In this document: one piece after another, positions 17,291-25,394 of the stretch
Layout of the letters: the number at the start of each line of letters is the position of its first letter
Position numbering within the stretch: the first letter of the stretch is position 1
Assembly (NCBI RefSeq): GCF_036895565.1
Contig: NZ_CP145904.1
Span: 1,178,001 to 1,242,000 of the forward strand
Direction of reading: 5' to 3'
Length of the DNA stretch: 64,000 nt
Source of the DNA: Flavobacterium sp. KS-LB2
GTDB lineage: Bacteria > Bacteroidota > Bacteroidia > Flavobacteriales > Flavobacteriaceae
Translations under genes and position numbers: made by a program
Notes under the pieces: model-generated
Databases searched by the model: none
The model's input: only the letters and a program-made list of their open reading frames with translations
Told to the model about the DNA's origin: nothing

Positions 17291-17584
17291 TTAACTTTCG
17301 TACCGTCGCAATTTGTTTTTAAGAGCGGTCAATTCATTTTGCAATACATCAATCTTTTGTAGCAAATTGAATACAACATCAATTCCCTCAATATTGATAT
17401 CTAATTCCTGATGGATGCGAATCATTTTTTCTATTGCATAAATAGCATCTGAATCTATATATTGGTTACTTTCGATTGTTTTTATTTCGAATAGACCCAT
17501 TTCACTGAGGTTTATAAAAAAAGACAGTTCTACTTCATAGTGAGTGCATAATACAGGTATCGGTATCAGATTTTTCATGTTCAT
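17291..17584 (-). CDS. CbpM-like chaperone modulator
   Basis: A 97-residue MerR-like helix-turn-helix protein with a C-terminal coiled segment (about residues 60-95). In E. coli, CbpM binds and inhibits the J-domain of CbpA. The start ATG at 17584 overlaps the stop of the J-protein gene by 4 bases, which indicates translational coupling. Sequence identity to CbpM is low as far as can be judged by eye, so the call rests on size, fold cues and gene order. Confidence 0.75.
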   Translation of the reverse strand: MNMKNLIPIPVLCTHYEVELSFFINLSEMGLFEIKTIESNQYIDSDAIYAIEKMIRIHQELDINIEGIDVVFNLLQKIDVLQNELTALKNKLRRYES

Positions 17585-18483
17585 GAGTTTCTTAGTGCAG
17601 CAAGTTCAGTAAATAATTCTTTTTCTTTTTCAGAGAGAATAGTGGGAATTTGTATTTGATAGGTTAGGTACAAGTCTCCAAATTCACCTTCCTTTTTATA
17701 TACAGGAAATCCTTTTCCTTTCAGTTTTACTTTTGTTCCATTTTGGGTTCCAGGTTTTACGGTTAGTTTTACTTTTCCATCAAAAGTGTCTGCGGTAATA
17801 TCGCCGCCTAATATCGCTGTATATAAATCTAAAAAGATAGTGGAGTAGAGGTTGTGTTTGTCTAATTTAAAATTGCTGTGATTTTCAACACTAAAAGTTA
17901 TATACAAATCTCCTTTTGGTCCGCCATTTTCTCCTTCGCCACCAAGTCCGCTAATTTTTATTTGTTGCCCATTTTCTACACCAGCAGGGATGGTAATCCG
18001 AATATTTTTACCGTTAATTGTTAAGGTACGTTTGTGGGTGGTATAAACATCTTTTAGGTCAAGATGCAATTCAGTAGTGAAATCTTGTCCTTTAAATTGG
18101 GCACTGCGTCCTCTTTGTCGCCCTGATGTGCGCCCACCAAACATTGATTCAAAAAAATCGGAGAAATCACCGCCACCGCTATATCCACCACCAAAACTAT
18201 CTTGTTGCCCACCTCTTGAGTATTGCCCGTGTTGTTTTGCTTTTTCATAGTGCTCAGCATGTTGCCAGTTTTCACCATATTCATCGTATTTTTTACGATT
18301 TTCAGCATGACTCAATACTTCATTGGCTTCATTGATTTCCTTAAATTTTCTTTCGGCTTCCTTATCGTTTGGATTTAAGTCGGGATGGTATTTACGGGCC
18401 AGTTTTCGATAGGCCTTTTTAATCTCGGCATCGGTTGCTGTTTTATCCACGTCTAGAATCTTGTAATAGTCTATAAATGCCAT
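17581..18483 (-). CDS. cbpA: CbpA-type DnaJ co-chaperone
   Basis: A 300-residue Hsp40 protein. The J-domain (1-70) has the HPD motif at 33-35, followed by a Gly-Phe-rich region with [14 protein letters not shown] (about 100-120) and a DnaJ C-terminal peptide-binding region (about 130-290). The zinc-finger CxxCxGxG repeats of DnaJ are absent, which makes it class B (CbpA). It would present substrates to DnaK. It is coupled to the CbpM-like gene. A weak hairpin at 18639-18657 separates it from the reverse transcriptase upstream. Confidence 0.9.
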   Translation of the reverse strand: MAFIDYYKILDVDKTATDAEIKKAYRKLARKYHPDLNPNDKEAERKFKEINEANEVLSHAENRKKYDEYGENWQHAEHYEKAKQHGQYSRGGQQDSFGGGYSGGGDFSDFFESMFGGRTSGRQRGRSAQFKGQDFTTELHLDLKDVYTTHKRTLTINGKNIRITIPAGVENGQQIKISGLGGEGENGGPKGDLYITFSVENHSNFKLDKHNLYSTIFLDLYTAILGGDITADTFDGKVKLTVKPGTQNGTKVKLKGKGFPVYKKEGEFGDLYLTYQIQIPTILSEKEKELFTELAALRNS

Positions 18484-18638
18484 TTGGTTTGTTTTTATTT
18501 AATTTTTGACCGTAATATTACTTTAGTCGAAGATGCTCATTGTATAAGAAACTCAAAATCTGCTTTAATTTTTATTGTATCGCTAATCATTTTTGAAGTA
18601 AATTTTTAACCAATATTAAAATCAGAAATTTTAAAAAA

Positions 18639-18657
18639 AAACTCTAAAAAAGAGTTT
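18639..18657 (-). terminator. Small terminator downstream of the reverse transcriptase
   Basis: A 6-bp stem (AAACTC and GAGTTT) with a 7-base loop is followed on the minus strand by a run of eight to nine T. It could end the reverse transcriptase transcript before the cbpA gene. Confidence 0.45.
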
Positions 18658-18691
18658 CATATTAATGGTTTTACTAAAAATGGTTTCAATT

Positions 18692-19753
18692 TCATATGGG
18701 TAATAATGCATCATCCATAGCTTTTAAATCTTGTTTCTTTTTTAGTTCTTTCAAGAAAGATTTATAGGCTAAAAATTCGATGTCTTTTGGGTTTATTTGC
18801 AACACAAAATTTATTTTTCCCAACAAATGTTCGAGATAATTTTTTTGATCAATTTCTTTGTACTCGCGGTGTTCCTCAAAACCAAATTTCTTGATATAAT
18901 ACATGGCTTGCCTTAAATCATTGCGTTTGTGGAAGGCTACTTGCGGTTTTTCATTGACAACTACACCTGTAACGGTTTGACGAGTGTTTTGAGTCATGAG
19001 TTTAGTCTTGTTTTTATTGATGCGAAGGTTTATTTTTTCAACAGTTTCAATTACTTTATGAAGTAGTTTATTCTCATCAAAATTCCCTGAAAAACTCATG
19101 TCGTCAGCATAACGGGTATATCTTATTTTATTCAGTTTACAGTAAGCGGCAATCTCGGCATCGGCATTTTTAAATATTAAATTCGAAAGATACGGGCTTG
19201 TGGGCGCACCTTGAGGCAAAGTGTTGTCTCGAGTACACAATTTAGAGAGCAATTTCGATACCATCTTAGAATAGCCTAATTGGTGAAACTCTATTTCGAC
19301 TAATTCAAAAGTGATAGAGGGAAAGAAATTCTCTAAGTCTAACGCAAATACTTTAGGCTGATTTTTATGAAATTTCAAGTTTTCAATAAGGCTAACATTA
19401 GTTTTATATGCTTTCGCAAAAGGGCTTGTGGGAACTTTATTAAGGATGTTTCTCAAAATCCAGATTTGTATTTCTTTCAAACTCGGAAGAGGCTCAGATA
19501 TAAGTCGCTTTGTGCCATCTTTTTTTTCAATCTGGAAATCCCGGTAGAAGTAGTGAGGATAAACAGTCGCTTTTTTTAAGTATTCTTTTTTGTACCCCAC
19601 CAAAAGGGATAAATGGGTTGGATTGTAAATTACAGGAACGTTATGAGAAAATAGTACTTCGGCATAGTCCAGACAACGTTGAATATTAGGTAGTGAATAG
19701 CCTATTTTATGGGATTTCTCTGTAAATGTATCTTTGTATAGTGCAAAATCCAT
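18692..19753 (-). CDS. Retron-type reverse transcriptase
   Basis: A 353-residue RNA-directed DNA polymerase. The catalytic aspartates are Asp139 (FALDLENFF) and the YADD box at 215-218. QGAPTSP lies at 181-187. Two marks of retron reverse transcriptases are seen: a variant NAxxH motif (NLKFH, 125-129) and VTG at 261-263. It is entirely a reverse transcriptase, with no fused effector. Upstream in-frame codons reach a stop before any other ATG, so the start at 19753 is firm. About 185 bases of hairpin-rich sequence lie immediately 5' of it, as expected for an msr-msd RNA. No toxin or known retron effector is adjacent. It could alternatively be another bacterial RT class, but the motifs favour a retron. 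Confidence 0.85.
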   Translation of the reverse strand: MDFALYKDTFTEKSHKIGYSLPNIQRCLDYAEVLFSHNVPVIYNPTHLSLLVGYKKEYLKKATVYPHYFYRDFQIEKKDGTKRLISEPLPSLKEIQIWILRNILNKVPTSPFAKAYKTNVSLIENLKFHKNQPKVFALDLENFFPSITFELVEIEFHQLGYSKMVSKLLSKLCTRDNTLPQGAPTSPYLSNLIFKNADAEIAAYCKLNKIRYTRYADDMSFSGNFDENKLLHKVIETVEKINLRINKNKTKLMTQNTRQTVTGVVVNEKPQVAFHKRNDLRQAMYYIKKFGFEEHREYKEIDQKNYLEHLLGKINFVLQINPKDIEFLAYKSFLKELKKKQDLKAMDDALLPI

Positions 19754-19756
19754 AGT

Positions 19757-19937
19757 GTTTAAATCATTAATGGAGTAGGGACTATTTTGTCCCTAACCCC
19801 GATTAAGAATACCGGTTTAAAAGTTCGGAGCTCTGCGGAGAATCTTTTAAACCTGGTGCTTGAAAGAACATTCAATTACAGAGCAGTGACTCACGGCTCC
19901 GATGTTAACCCAGGCTAACAAATTTCTTTGAGAAATG
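19757..19937 (-). ncRNA. Putative retron msr-msd RNA
   Basis: The stretch directly 5' of the RT holds five inverted repeats. In minus-strand order they are 19922-19936; 19903-19920 (TGTTA arms); 19881-19899 (GAGC plus GTG arms); 19811-19857 (a 13-bp stem with one bulge, core arm GGTTTAAAAG); and 19776-19795 (TAGGGAC arms). A TAGC occurs at 19914-19917 on the minus strand, where retron RNAs carry the branching guanosine (UAGC) after the a1 repeat. Only short a1/a2 complementarity is seen (19917-19922 with 19786-19791, 6 bp). Ends and the msr/msd boundary are inferred, not seen. Confidence 0.55.
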
Positions 19938-19939
19938 AA

Positions 19940-20065
19940 CTAGAAAAATAATTCATCCTGACTGGGAATAAACACAATTTTACTACTTAATTTGGGAGTT
20001 TTACTCTCCAAATCTTTCTGAATCCAATCCTCTTTTTTTTTAGTTTTTATTCGGTGTGGTTCCAT
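19940..20065 (-). CDS. Unrecognised 41-residue ORF upstream of the retron RNA
   Basis: An ATG-to-TAG reading of 41 residues, MEPHRIKTKKKEDWIQKD followed by a hydrophobic-ended C-terminus (DELFF). The first half is highly charged, with Lys, Asp and Glu, plus one Trp, and the composition looks protein-like rather than random AT-rich translation. It ends three bases before the first hairpin of the putative retron RNA and lies on the same strand. No family is recognised. It could be an accessory peptide of the retron, a leader peptide, or a chance ORF. Its start codon lies in a stretch that can pair with bases next to the RT start (20061-20073 with 19763-19774). Confidence 0.45.
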   Translation of the reverse strand: MEPHRIKTKKKEDWIQKDLESKTPKLSSKIVFIPSQDELFF

Positions 20066-20252
20066 TGTTTGATGTTTGTAATTATCTTACTGTTAGTTGT
20101 TTATGCACTTTTAAAGTACATATAAAGTTAATTAAAAATATTGTATTAATAGTACTAATAGTAGTTATTTTTTAAATAATAATTTTGTTTTTGGTAATAA
20201 AAGATACTTTTTTGTTTTGTAATAAAAAAAGGAAGGTACTGGTTCTATAAAA

Positions 20253-21407
20253 TCAATTATAAAATCGTTTGTAAGGTGTATAAGTAACAATTATTTCAAT
20301 GATTCGAGTAATGCAATACGAAATAAAATTAATGAATTTTGATACGATTTTGCCTTTGATTTTTAGTGAGTTAGGTGTTATTTTTTGGCATTGAGCAATA
20401 ATTTTGATGAGGTGCGTATGAAACATTTCAGCAAATAAGACAGAATTTATTTCGACATTCATTTCGAGGCTCCCGTAGGAACTTAAATTATTCAAGTTAA
20501 AAGATCCTATTGTTACCCAATTGCCATCTATTACAGCTGCTTTTCCGTGTAAAACAGATTGGTTCCATTCATATAATTCAATGTTGTAGTTGAGAAGTTT
20601 TCTATACAAGAAGCAAGTCGCCCGTCTTGTCATTGGAAGATCTGATTTACCGGATAAAATCAATTTGATGGTTACTTTATTTTTTGATGCTTTTTTCAAA
20701 GCTCGAATAATTCGGATTCCGGGAAGGAAATAACTTCCCACAATGATTATTTCTGTTTTTGCATTTCGGATGGATTTTATGTAGCTATCACAAATCTCAT
20801 TTTTTCGTTTTAACCAATCATTCTGTAGGATGCGGACCATCGCATCTTCTTCAATAGGAAAGTAGGATTTTATTTTTTTGTTTTGGAAGCGTCTTTTTTT
20901 TAAATAAATATCGCTACATAATTTTTGCAAAGGCTCGGCAATTTCTCCTTTTATTTGCAAGGCATAGTCTAACCAAGGAGCTTCTGCATGTGAACCACAA
21001 TATTTATCAGCAATATTAATACCGCCAATTAGGACCGTTTTTGCATCGGAAACAATAACTTTTCGATGCAGTCTTCTACCAAGATAAAAGGTATAAGTAG
21101 AAAATAAAGGAGCAAAAAAACGAATGTTTATACCGCTTTGCCTCATTCTCTTTATTGTTTCGGAGGGAAATGATAATGAGCCCAAACCATCCAAAAGAAC
21201 ATAAACTTTGACTTTGCGTAAAGCCGCTTCCTCTAATGCTTTAATAATTCTATTTCCAGTTGCATCGTTTTCAAAAAGATACATTTGCATGTGAATTTCA
21301 AACTTTGAATTCCGAATAATTGCTTCTAATCGAGAAAAATAATCTTCGCCACTATAAACAAGCTCTAGATTTTTTGAAATAACAAAGCTATTTTTACTTT
21401 CTATCAT
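20253..21407 (-). CDS. Phospholipase D / cardiolipin synthase family protein
   Basis: A 384-residue protein with two HKD motifs, HRKVIVSD with GGIN after it near residue 120, and HGKAAVIDGN with GSFN near residue 295. This is the layout of ClsB-type cardiolipin synthases, which join phospholipids by transphosphatidylation. There is no N-terminal membrane helix, but the C-terminal 30 residues are hydrophobic. Its start overlaps the end of the M50 protease gene by 14 bases, so the two are coupled. Confidence 0.83.
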   Translation of the reverse strand: MIESKNSFVISKNLELVYSGEDYFSRLEAIIRNSKFEIHMQMYLFENDATGNRIIKALEEAALRKVKVYVLLDGLGSLSFPSETIKRMRQSGINIRFFAPLFSTYTFYLGRRLHRKVIVSDAKTVLIGGINIADKYCGSHAEAPWLDYALQIKGEIAEPLQKLCSDIYLKKRRFQNKKIKSYFPIEEDAMVRILQNDWLKRKNEICDSYIKSIRNAKTEIIIVGSYFLPGIRIIRALKKASKNKVTIKLILSGKSDLPMTRRATCFLYRKLLNYNIELYEWNQSVLHGKAAVIDGNWVTIGSFNLNNLSSYGSLEMNVEINSVLFAEMFHTHLIKIIAQCQKITPNSLKIKGKIVSKFINFISYCITRIIEIIVTYTPYKRFYN

Positions 21408-22497
21408 GGGCTTTATTTATTTTCACTTCGTTAATTAAAAGAAATTCCATAAGATTTTCAACATCTAAAATACCAACCACCTTATTGTTTTCCATAACGA
21501 GCATTAATCTTGATTTATTGAGCTGAATAAGTTCAAAAACTTTTTCTAAAAGAGTATCGCTGTCGAGATACACTAAATTTCGATCCATAACATTGTAAAT
21601 AAATTCATCATCACCTTTTTTTGAAAGAGCCATAATGATTTGATCCCGATTTAGCGTTCCAACCGGAATACCTTCTTCTGTAATCAAAAAATTCTTGTTT
21701 TGGCTGTCTAATACCAATTCAACAGCTGTTTTTACCGTATCATTGACATCTATAATTGGGTATTGTTTCATTACGACATCATGAACTTTAAAACCTTTCA
21801 AGAGGAATTTAGATTCTGTATAATCGGCTTCAACTTGAGCGCCAATAATAACAAATATACCTATAAAGACTAAAACTGGAGAATTGAAAAATCCAATAAT
21901 GATGAATCCCATCGCTAAGAGTTGTCCTATTCGTGCCGAAATTCGTGTAGCAACATGTCTTTGTAATTTAAACGATAATAAAGCGCGTAATATTCTGCCT
22001 CCATCCATAGGAAATGCAGGAATTAGGTTGAAAATTGCCAACCAGAAATTGACTAAAAAGAAATAGAGAAAGAAATTAGTGGCATGTACTCCATTAGATA
22101 ATTCAGTCATTAATTGCTCCGAAGTATCAGGAATTGTAATAAAGATTCCAGTGATAAGAGCCAACGCAATATTTACCAAAGGTCCCGCAAAAGCGACTAT
22201 TAATTCTTCTAATGGTTTTTCAGGAATTCGTTCCAATCTTGCCAATCCACCAATGGGTAAAAGGGTGATGTCTTTGGTTTTTATGTGGTAGTTTTTTGCA
22301 GCTAAAGCATGACCGAGTTCGTGCAACAAAACAGTAATAAAGATGCATAAGATAAATACCACTGACCAAATTATTTGAGTAGTATTTTGTCCGGATTTAT
22401 AGTTCATGAAAATGATAAATAGAATAAGTAAACTGAAGGTCCAGTGTATGAATATTCCAATACCTGATACTTTTCCGAGTTTAAATGATCCTTTCAT
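21394..22497 (-). CDS. Site-2 protease (M50) with CBS domains
   Basis: A 367-residue membrane metalloprotease. The zinc motif HELGH is near residue 60 and the NPIPAFPMDGG-like motif (here LIPAFPMDGGRILR) near 162, with five to six helices around them. Two CBS domains occupy about 240-360. CBS domains bind adenosine nucleotides, so energy-sensing control of proteolysis is plausible. Such proteins usually cut membrane-bound regulators. It is the upstream partner of the phospholipase D gene. Confidence 0.9.
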   Translation of the reverse strand: MKGSFKLGKVSGIGIFIHWTFSLLILFIIFMNYKSGQNTTQIIWSVVFILCIFITVLLHELGHALAAKNYHIKTKDITLLPIGGLARLERIPEKPLEELIVAFAGPLVNIALALITGIFITIPDTSEQLMTELSNGVHATNFFLYFFLVNFWLAIFNLIPAFPMDGGRILRALLSFKLQRHVATRISARIGQLLAMGFIIIGFFNSPVLVFIGIFVIIGAQVEADYTESKFLLKGFKVHDVVMKQYPIIDVNDTVKTAVELVLDSQNKNFLITEEGIPVGTLNRDQIIMALSKKGDDEFIYNVMDRNLVYLDSDTLLEKVFELIQLNKSRLMLVMENNKVVGILDVENLMEFLLINEVKINKAHDRK

Positions 22498-22594
22498 TTT
22501 TTGAGTTTTTAAATACTATTAGCACAGTAAGATTAGAAAAAAATAGACAAGTAAACCTAGAGTTTGTTATTTATAAATGATTTAGAAACGGGGA

Positions 22595-23584
22595 TTAGTT
22601 CACCTCATTTCCAGAAATACCAGTATAAGTCCAAGCATTCAAATTAGCAATTGTAGTGTGCGCAATTTCCTCTAATACCTCGTTTGTCAAAAAACCTTGA
22701 TGCCCAGTAATCATTACATTAGGAAGGGATCGAAGCTTTAAAAACAAATCGTCATGTAGGGGAGCATCTGTATGATCTTGAAAAAATATGGAAGACTCTT
22801 TTTCGTAAACATCTAGACCTGCTGCGCTAATGGTTTTATTTTCGATGGCTTCTAATAAATCTTCAGTGTTGACTATAGCTCCATGAGCTGTATTAATAAA
22901 AATCACCCCTTTTTTCATTAGTGCAAAAGTATTTTTATTGAATAGGTGTTTTGTTGTTTCATCAAGTAGCTGATGCACGGAAAGTACATCAGCTGTAGTA
23001 CATAACTCCTCGAGTGAGACGTAAGTGATTGGAATTTCTTCCTTTAGTTTTTGGTTTTCTGTACTGTCAAAGGCTATGATTTTACAACCAAAACCATCCA
23101 TGATTTTTGCAAAAGCAGCGCCTATTTTTCCAGTTCCTACAATGCCTATTCTTTTTCCATACAAGTCAAAACCTACTAAATGATCTAAGCGATAATCGCC
23201 AATTTGCATTAACGTCTGGCCTAAAACTAGTTTTCGATTTAAAGCTAATAATAAAGCTACAGCGAGTTCAGCAATGGCATAAGGCGAATATTCAGGAACA
23301 TTAGCCACTTTTATCCCTAATGATTTTGCTCTAGCCAAATCTACATTGTCATAATCAGCTGAACGCAGCGTAATATATTTGACACCGCAAGTATATAATT
23401 TTTGCAATACATCCTCTGAAGCATCATCAGAAGTAAAAAGTGAAATAGCATCAAATCCTTGGGCAAGGTTGGCGGTACTTTCATTCAAAGGCTGCTCAGT
23501 AAAAACTAATTCGTGATTACCATGCGCTGCTTTTTTCAGAAAAGCTTTGTCAAAACCTAATATACTATAGAGTAATACTTTCAT
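22595..23584 (-). CDS. D-lactate-dehydrogenase-like 2-hydroxyacid dehydrogenase
   Basis: A 329-residue NAD-dependent enzyme of the D-2-hydroxyacid dehydrogenase family. The Rossmann motif GIVGTGKIG is present, with the C-terminal GLDVYEKE and catalytic-His region VMITGHQGF. In E. coli LdhA the catalytic Arg235 lies in NTSRG. Here the matching segment is NTAHG, with His234 in its place (codon CAT, 22883-22885). The overall match is to LdhA, but the change makes true lactate dehydrogenase activity doubtful. It sits in a minus-strand run with OsmC, SDR and PEP synthase genes. Confidence 0.8.
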   Translation of the reverse strand: MKVLLYSILGFDKAFLKKAAHGNHELVFTEQPLNESTANLAQGFDAISLFTSDDASEDVLQKLYTCGVKYITLRSADYDNVDLARAKSLGIKVANVPEYSPYAIAELAVALLLALNRKLVLGQTLMQIGDYRLDHLVGFDLYGKRIGIVGTGKIGAAFAKIMDGFGCKIIAFDSTENQKLKEEIPITYVSLEELCTTADVLSVHQLLDETTKHLFNKNTFALMKKGVIFINTAHGAIVNTEDLLEAIENKTISAAGLDVYEKESSIFFQDHTDAPLHDDLFLKLRSLPNVMITGHQGFLTNEVLEEIAHTTIANLNAWTYTGISGNEVN

Positions 23585-23611
23585 TTTACTGCTTGTAATG
23601 TGTTGAATCAG

Positions 23612-23917
23612 TTATAGTTGTTTGCTTTTCCAGCGTTTTAAGGCAGGTAAAATATTGACAGCTTTTTGGATCATATAATCTGGCAGTTTTCTTTTTTCCA
23701 TGTATTTTTTTACAACATTCCTCATGGCATCCAAATCCATTTCTGGATTTTTAAAGCTGCTATTTACATAGCAAAACTTGCAATAATCATTGCTTTTAAT
23801 ACCATTGTTTTCGGTTCCTTTTAATTTTTCTGCATTAAGAGGCATACCACAACTTTGACAAAAACGGATGTCTTCTATTCTGTTCTTTTTTAAAGAATTT
23901 AGTGTAAAGTTTTTCAT
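23612..23917 (-). CDS. Putative zinc-ribbon protein
   Basis: A 101-residue protein with two Cys pairs, FCQSCGMPL and YCKFCYVN, about 24 residues apart, typical of the Zn_ribbon_2 family. The C-terminal half is helical and basic (KKYMEKRKLP, LKRWKSKQL). The ribbon may bind zinc and nucleic acid or protein, but no function is established. It lies 27 bases upstream of the dehydrogenase gene. Confidence 0.8.
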   Translation of the reverse strand: MKNFTLNSLKKNRIEDIRFCQSCGMPLNAEKLKGTENNGIKSNDYCKFCYVNSSFKNPEMDLDAMRNVVKKYMEKRKLPDYMIQKAVNILPALKRWKSKQL

Positions 23918-24132
23918 AGTGTTTCTGATTTTAATGTTTATAATTCAAATTTTAATTCAAATTGTTTTTTGAATTGCGATAAAGTTTCTGAAGGTCCTTT
24001 TATGAAATCTAATATTTTCTGTTATTTTTTATATCATTTTTTGCTTCATCATTTTAGTTTTCGCAACAGTTGCAGTGATATATTGGTAATGATTGTTTTA
24101 TTTTTTTGTAAAAATAATTTACGGATGCTATT

Positions 24133-24600
24133 TTAAAAGGAATTGCCAAGCGGAACTAAATTATACTCAATTATTATTTCAGGCTCTAACCGAATGGTTG
24201 TTTTTATGGCACTTGAAATCAGACAAGCCTTTTCACTCATCTCCAAAATATGCTTTGCTCGCTCCGGTTTTTGGGAATAATGGATGACTAGCTTTGGTTG
24301 AAGAATGATTTCGGTTATGGTATGTTTTCCGTTGATTTTATCAACATTACAAGTCGATTTACTTTCAAAGCTTATAAACTGCAGTCTTGAATTTTCGGCA
24401 ATTGATAGAAAAGTAGTTAATAGACAACTGTTTATTGCGGCAACAAATAGGTGCTCTGGTGACCAAATTTTCTCCATTCCTTTTGGGAATTCAGGAGGTG
24501 TAGCGACTTCAATATTTTGCATCAAAACGGGTGAACTTAACATCCCTTTTCTTTTGTCTGACCATTTTAGATTTACTTCGTAAGTATACATCCTATACAT
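24133..24600 (-). CDS. OsmC/Ohr family peroxiredoxin-like protein
   Basis: A 155-residue protein with the two reactive cysteines of the OsmC/Ohr fold, in INSCLLTTF and EKACLISSAIK. It probably reduces organic hydroperoxides or reacts with thiols. The start could also be the ATG three codons later. It is 26 bases after the SDR gene on the same strand and may be co-transcribed with it. Confidence 0.85.
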   Translation of the reverse strand: MYRMYTYEVNLKWSDKRKGMLSSPVLMQNIEVATPPEFPKGMEKIWSPEHLFVAAINSCLLTTFLSIAENSRLQFISFESKSTCNVDKINGKHTITEIILQPKLVIHYSQKPERAKHILEMSEKACLISSAIKTTIRLEPEIIIEYNLVPLGNSF

Positions 24601-24626
24601 TTTTTAGTGGTATTAATACTCAAAAA

Positions 24627-25382
24627 TTATTGTGCGACAAATCCTCCGTCTACTGCCATTGCATGTCCGGTTACAAATGAAGCTTCGTCTGAACACATCC
24701 AGACCACAGCGTTTGCTATTTCTTCGGGTTTGCCAAAACGTCCTATTGGCTCTAAACCTGTAAATTGTTCTATTGATTCTTTTGTTTTTCCGGTTAGGCG
24801 ATCAATCATTGGCGTTTGTATCACTCCTGGACAAACGACATTTATTCTGATTCCAAGTTTAGAACATTCTAAAGCTGTGGTTTTTGATAATCCAATAACT
24901 CCGTGTTTAGAAGCTACATAAGCAGGTAAGCCAGCAAATCCAACTAATCCAGCTACTGATGCACAGTTTACAATTGCTCCTTTGCTTTGCTTTAGTATTT
25001 CGGGAATTTCATATTTCATACAAAGCCAAATTCCTTTCAGATTGATTGCTAGTGTTCGGTCCCAATTTTCCTCTGTGCAATCTTGTGTTGCTGCTGATTT
25101 TCCCTCAACACCAGCATTATTAAAAGCATAATCCAATCGGCCAAAAGTCGCAATTGTTTTTTCAACCATTACTTTTACATCTTCATTTTTAGACACATCA
25201 CATTTGATAAAAATAGTTTCTGCACCTAAATCCTTAATAAGACCCATTGTTTCACTGTTTTCTATCCAATCTACGACAACTACTTTAGCTCCTTTTTGGG
25301 CAAAAGCCAAGGCAGTAGATTTCCCAATTCCAGAGGAACCACCGGTCACGATGACTACTTTATTTTTGAATGTTGCTTCCAT
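24627..25382 (-). CDS. Short-chain dehydrogenase/reductase
   Basis: A 251-residue SDR enzyme with the cofactor motif TGGSSGIGKS, the NNAG motif, the catalytic Tyr-Lys pair in YVASKHG and the Ser in NCASVAG. The acidic residue after beta-2 (VVVDW) suggests NAD(H) preference. The substrate is unknown. The PEP synthase gene ends 12 bases upstream, so the genes likely form an operon. Confidence 0.88.
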   Translation of the reverse strand: MEATFKNKVVIVTGGSSGIGKSTALAFAQKGAKVVVVDWIENSETMGLIKDLGAETIFIKCDVSKNEDVKVMVEKTIATFGRLDYAFNNAGVEGKSAATQDCTEENWDRTLAINLKGIWLCMKYEIPEILKQSKGAIVNCASVAGLVGFAGLPAYVASKHGVIGLSKTTALECSKLGIRINVVCPGVIQTPMIDRLTGKTKESIEQFTGLEPIGRFGKPEEIANAVVWMCSDEASFVTGHAMAVDGGFVAQ

Positions 25383-25394
25383 AATTCAATCGCT

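Noticed and set aside
20253-21407. The phospholipase D gene as a retron effector
   Set aside because: It overlaps the M50 protease gene and has the full double-HKD cardiolipin synthase layout; position next to the retron looks incidental.
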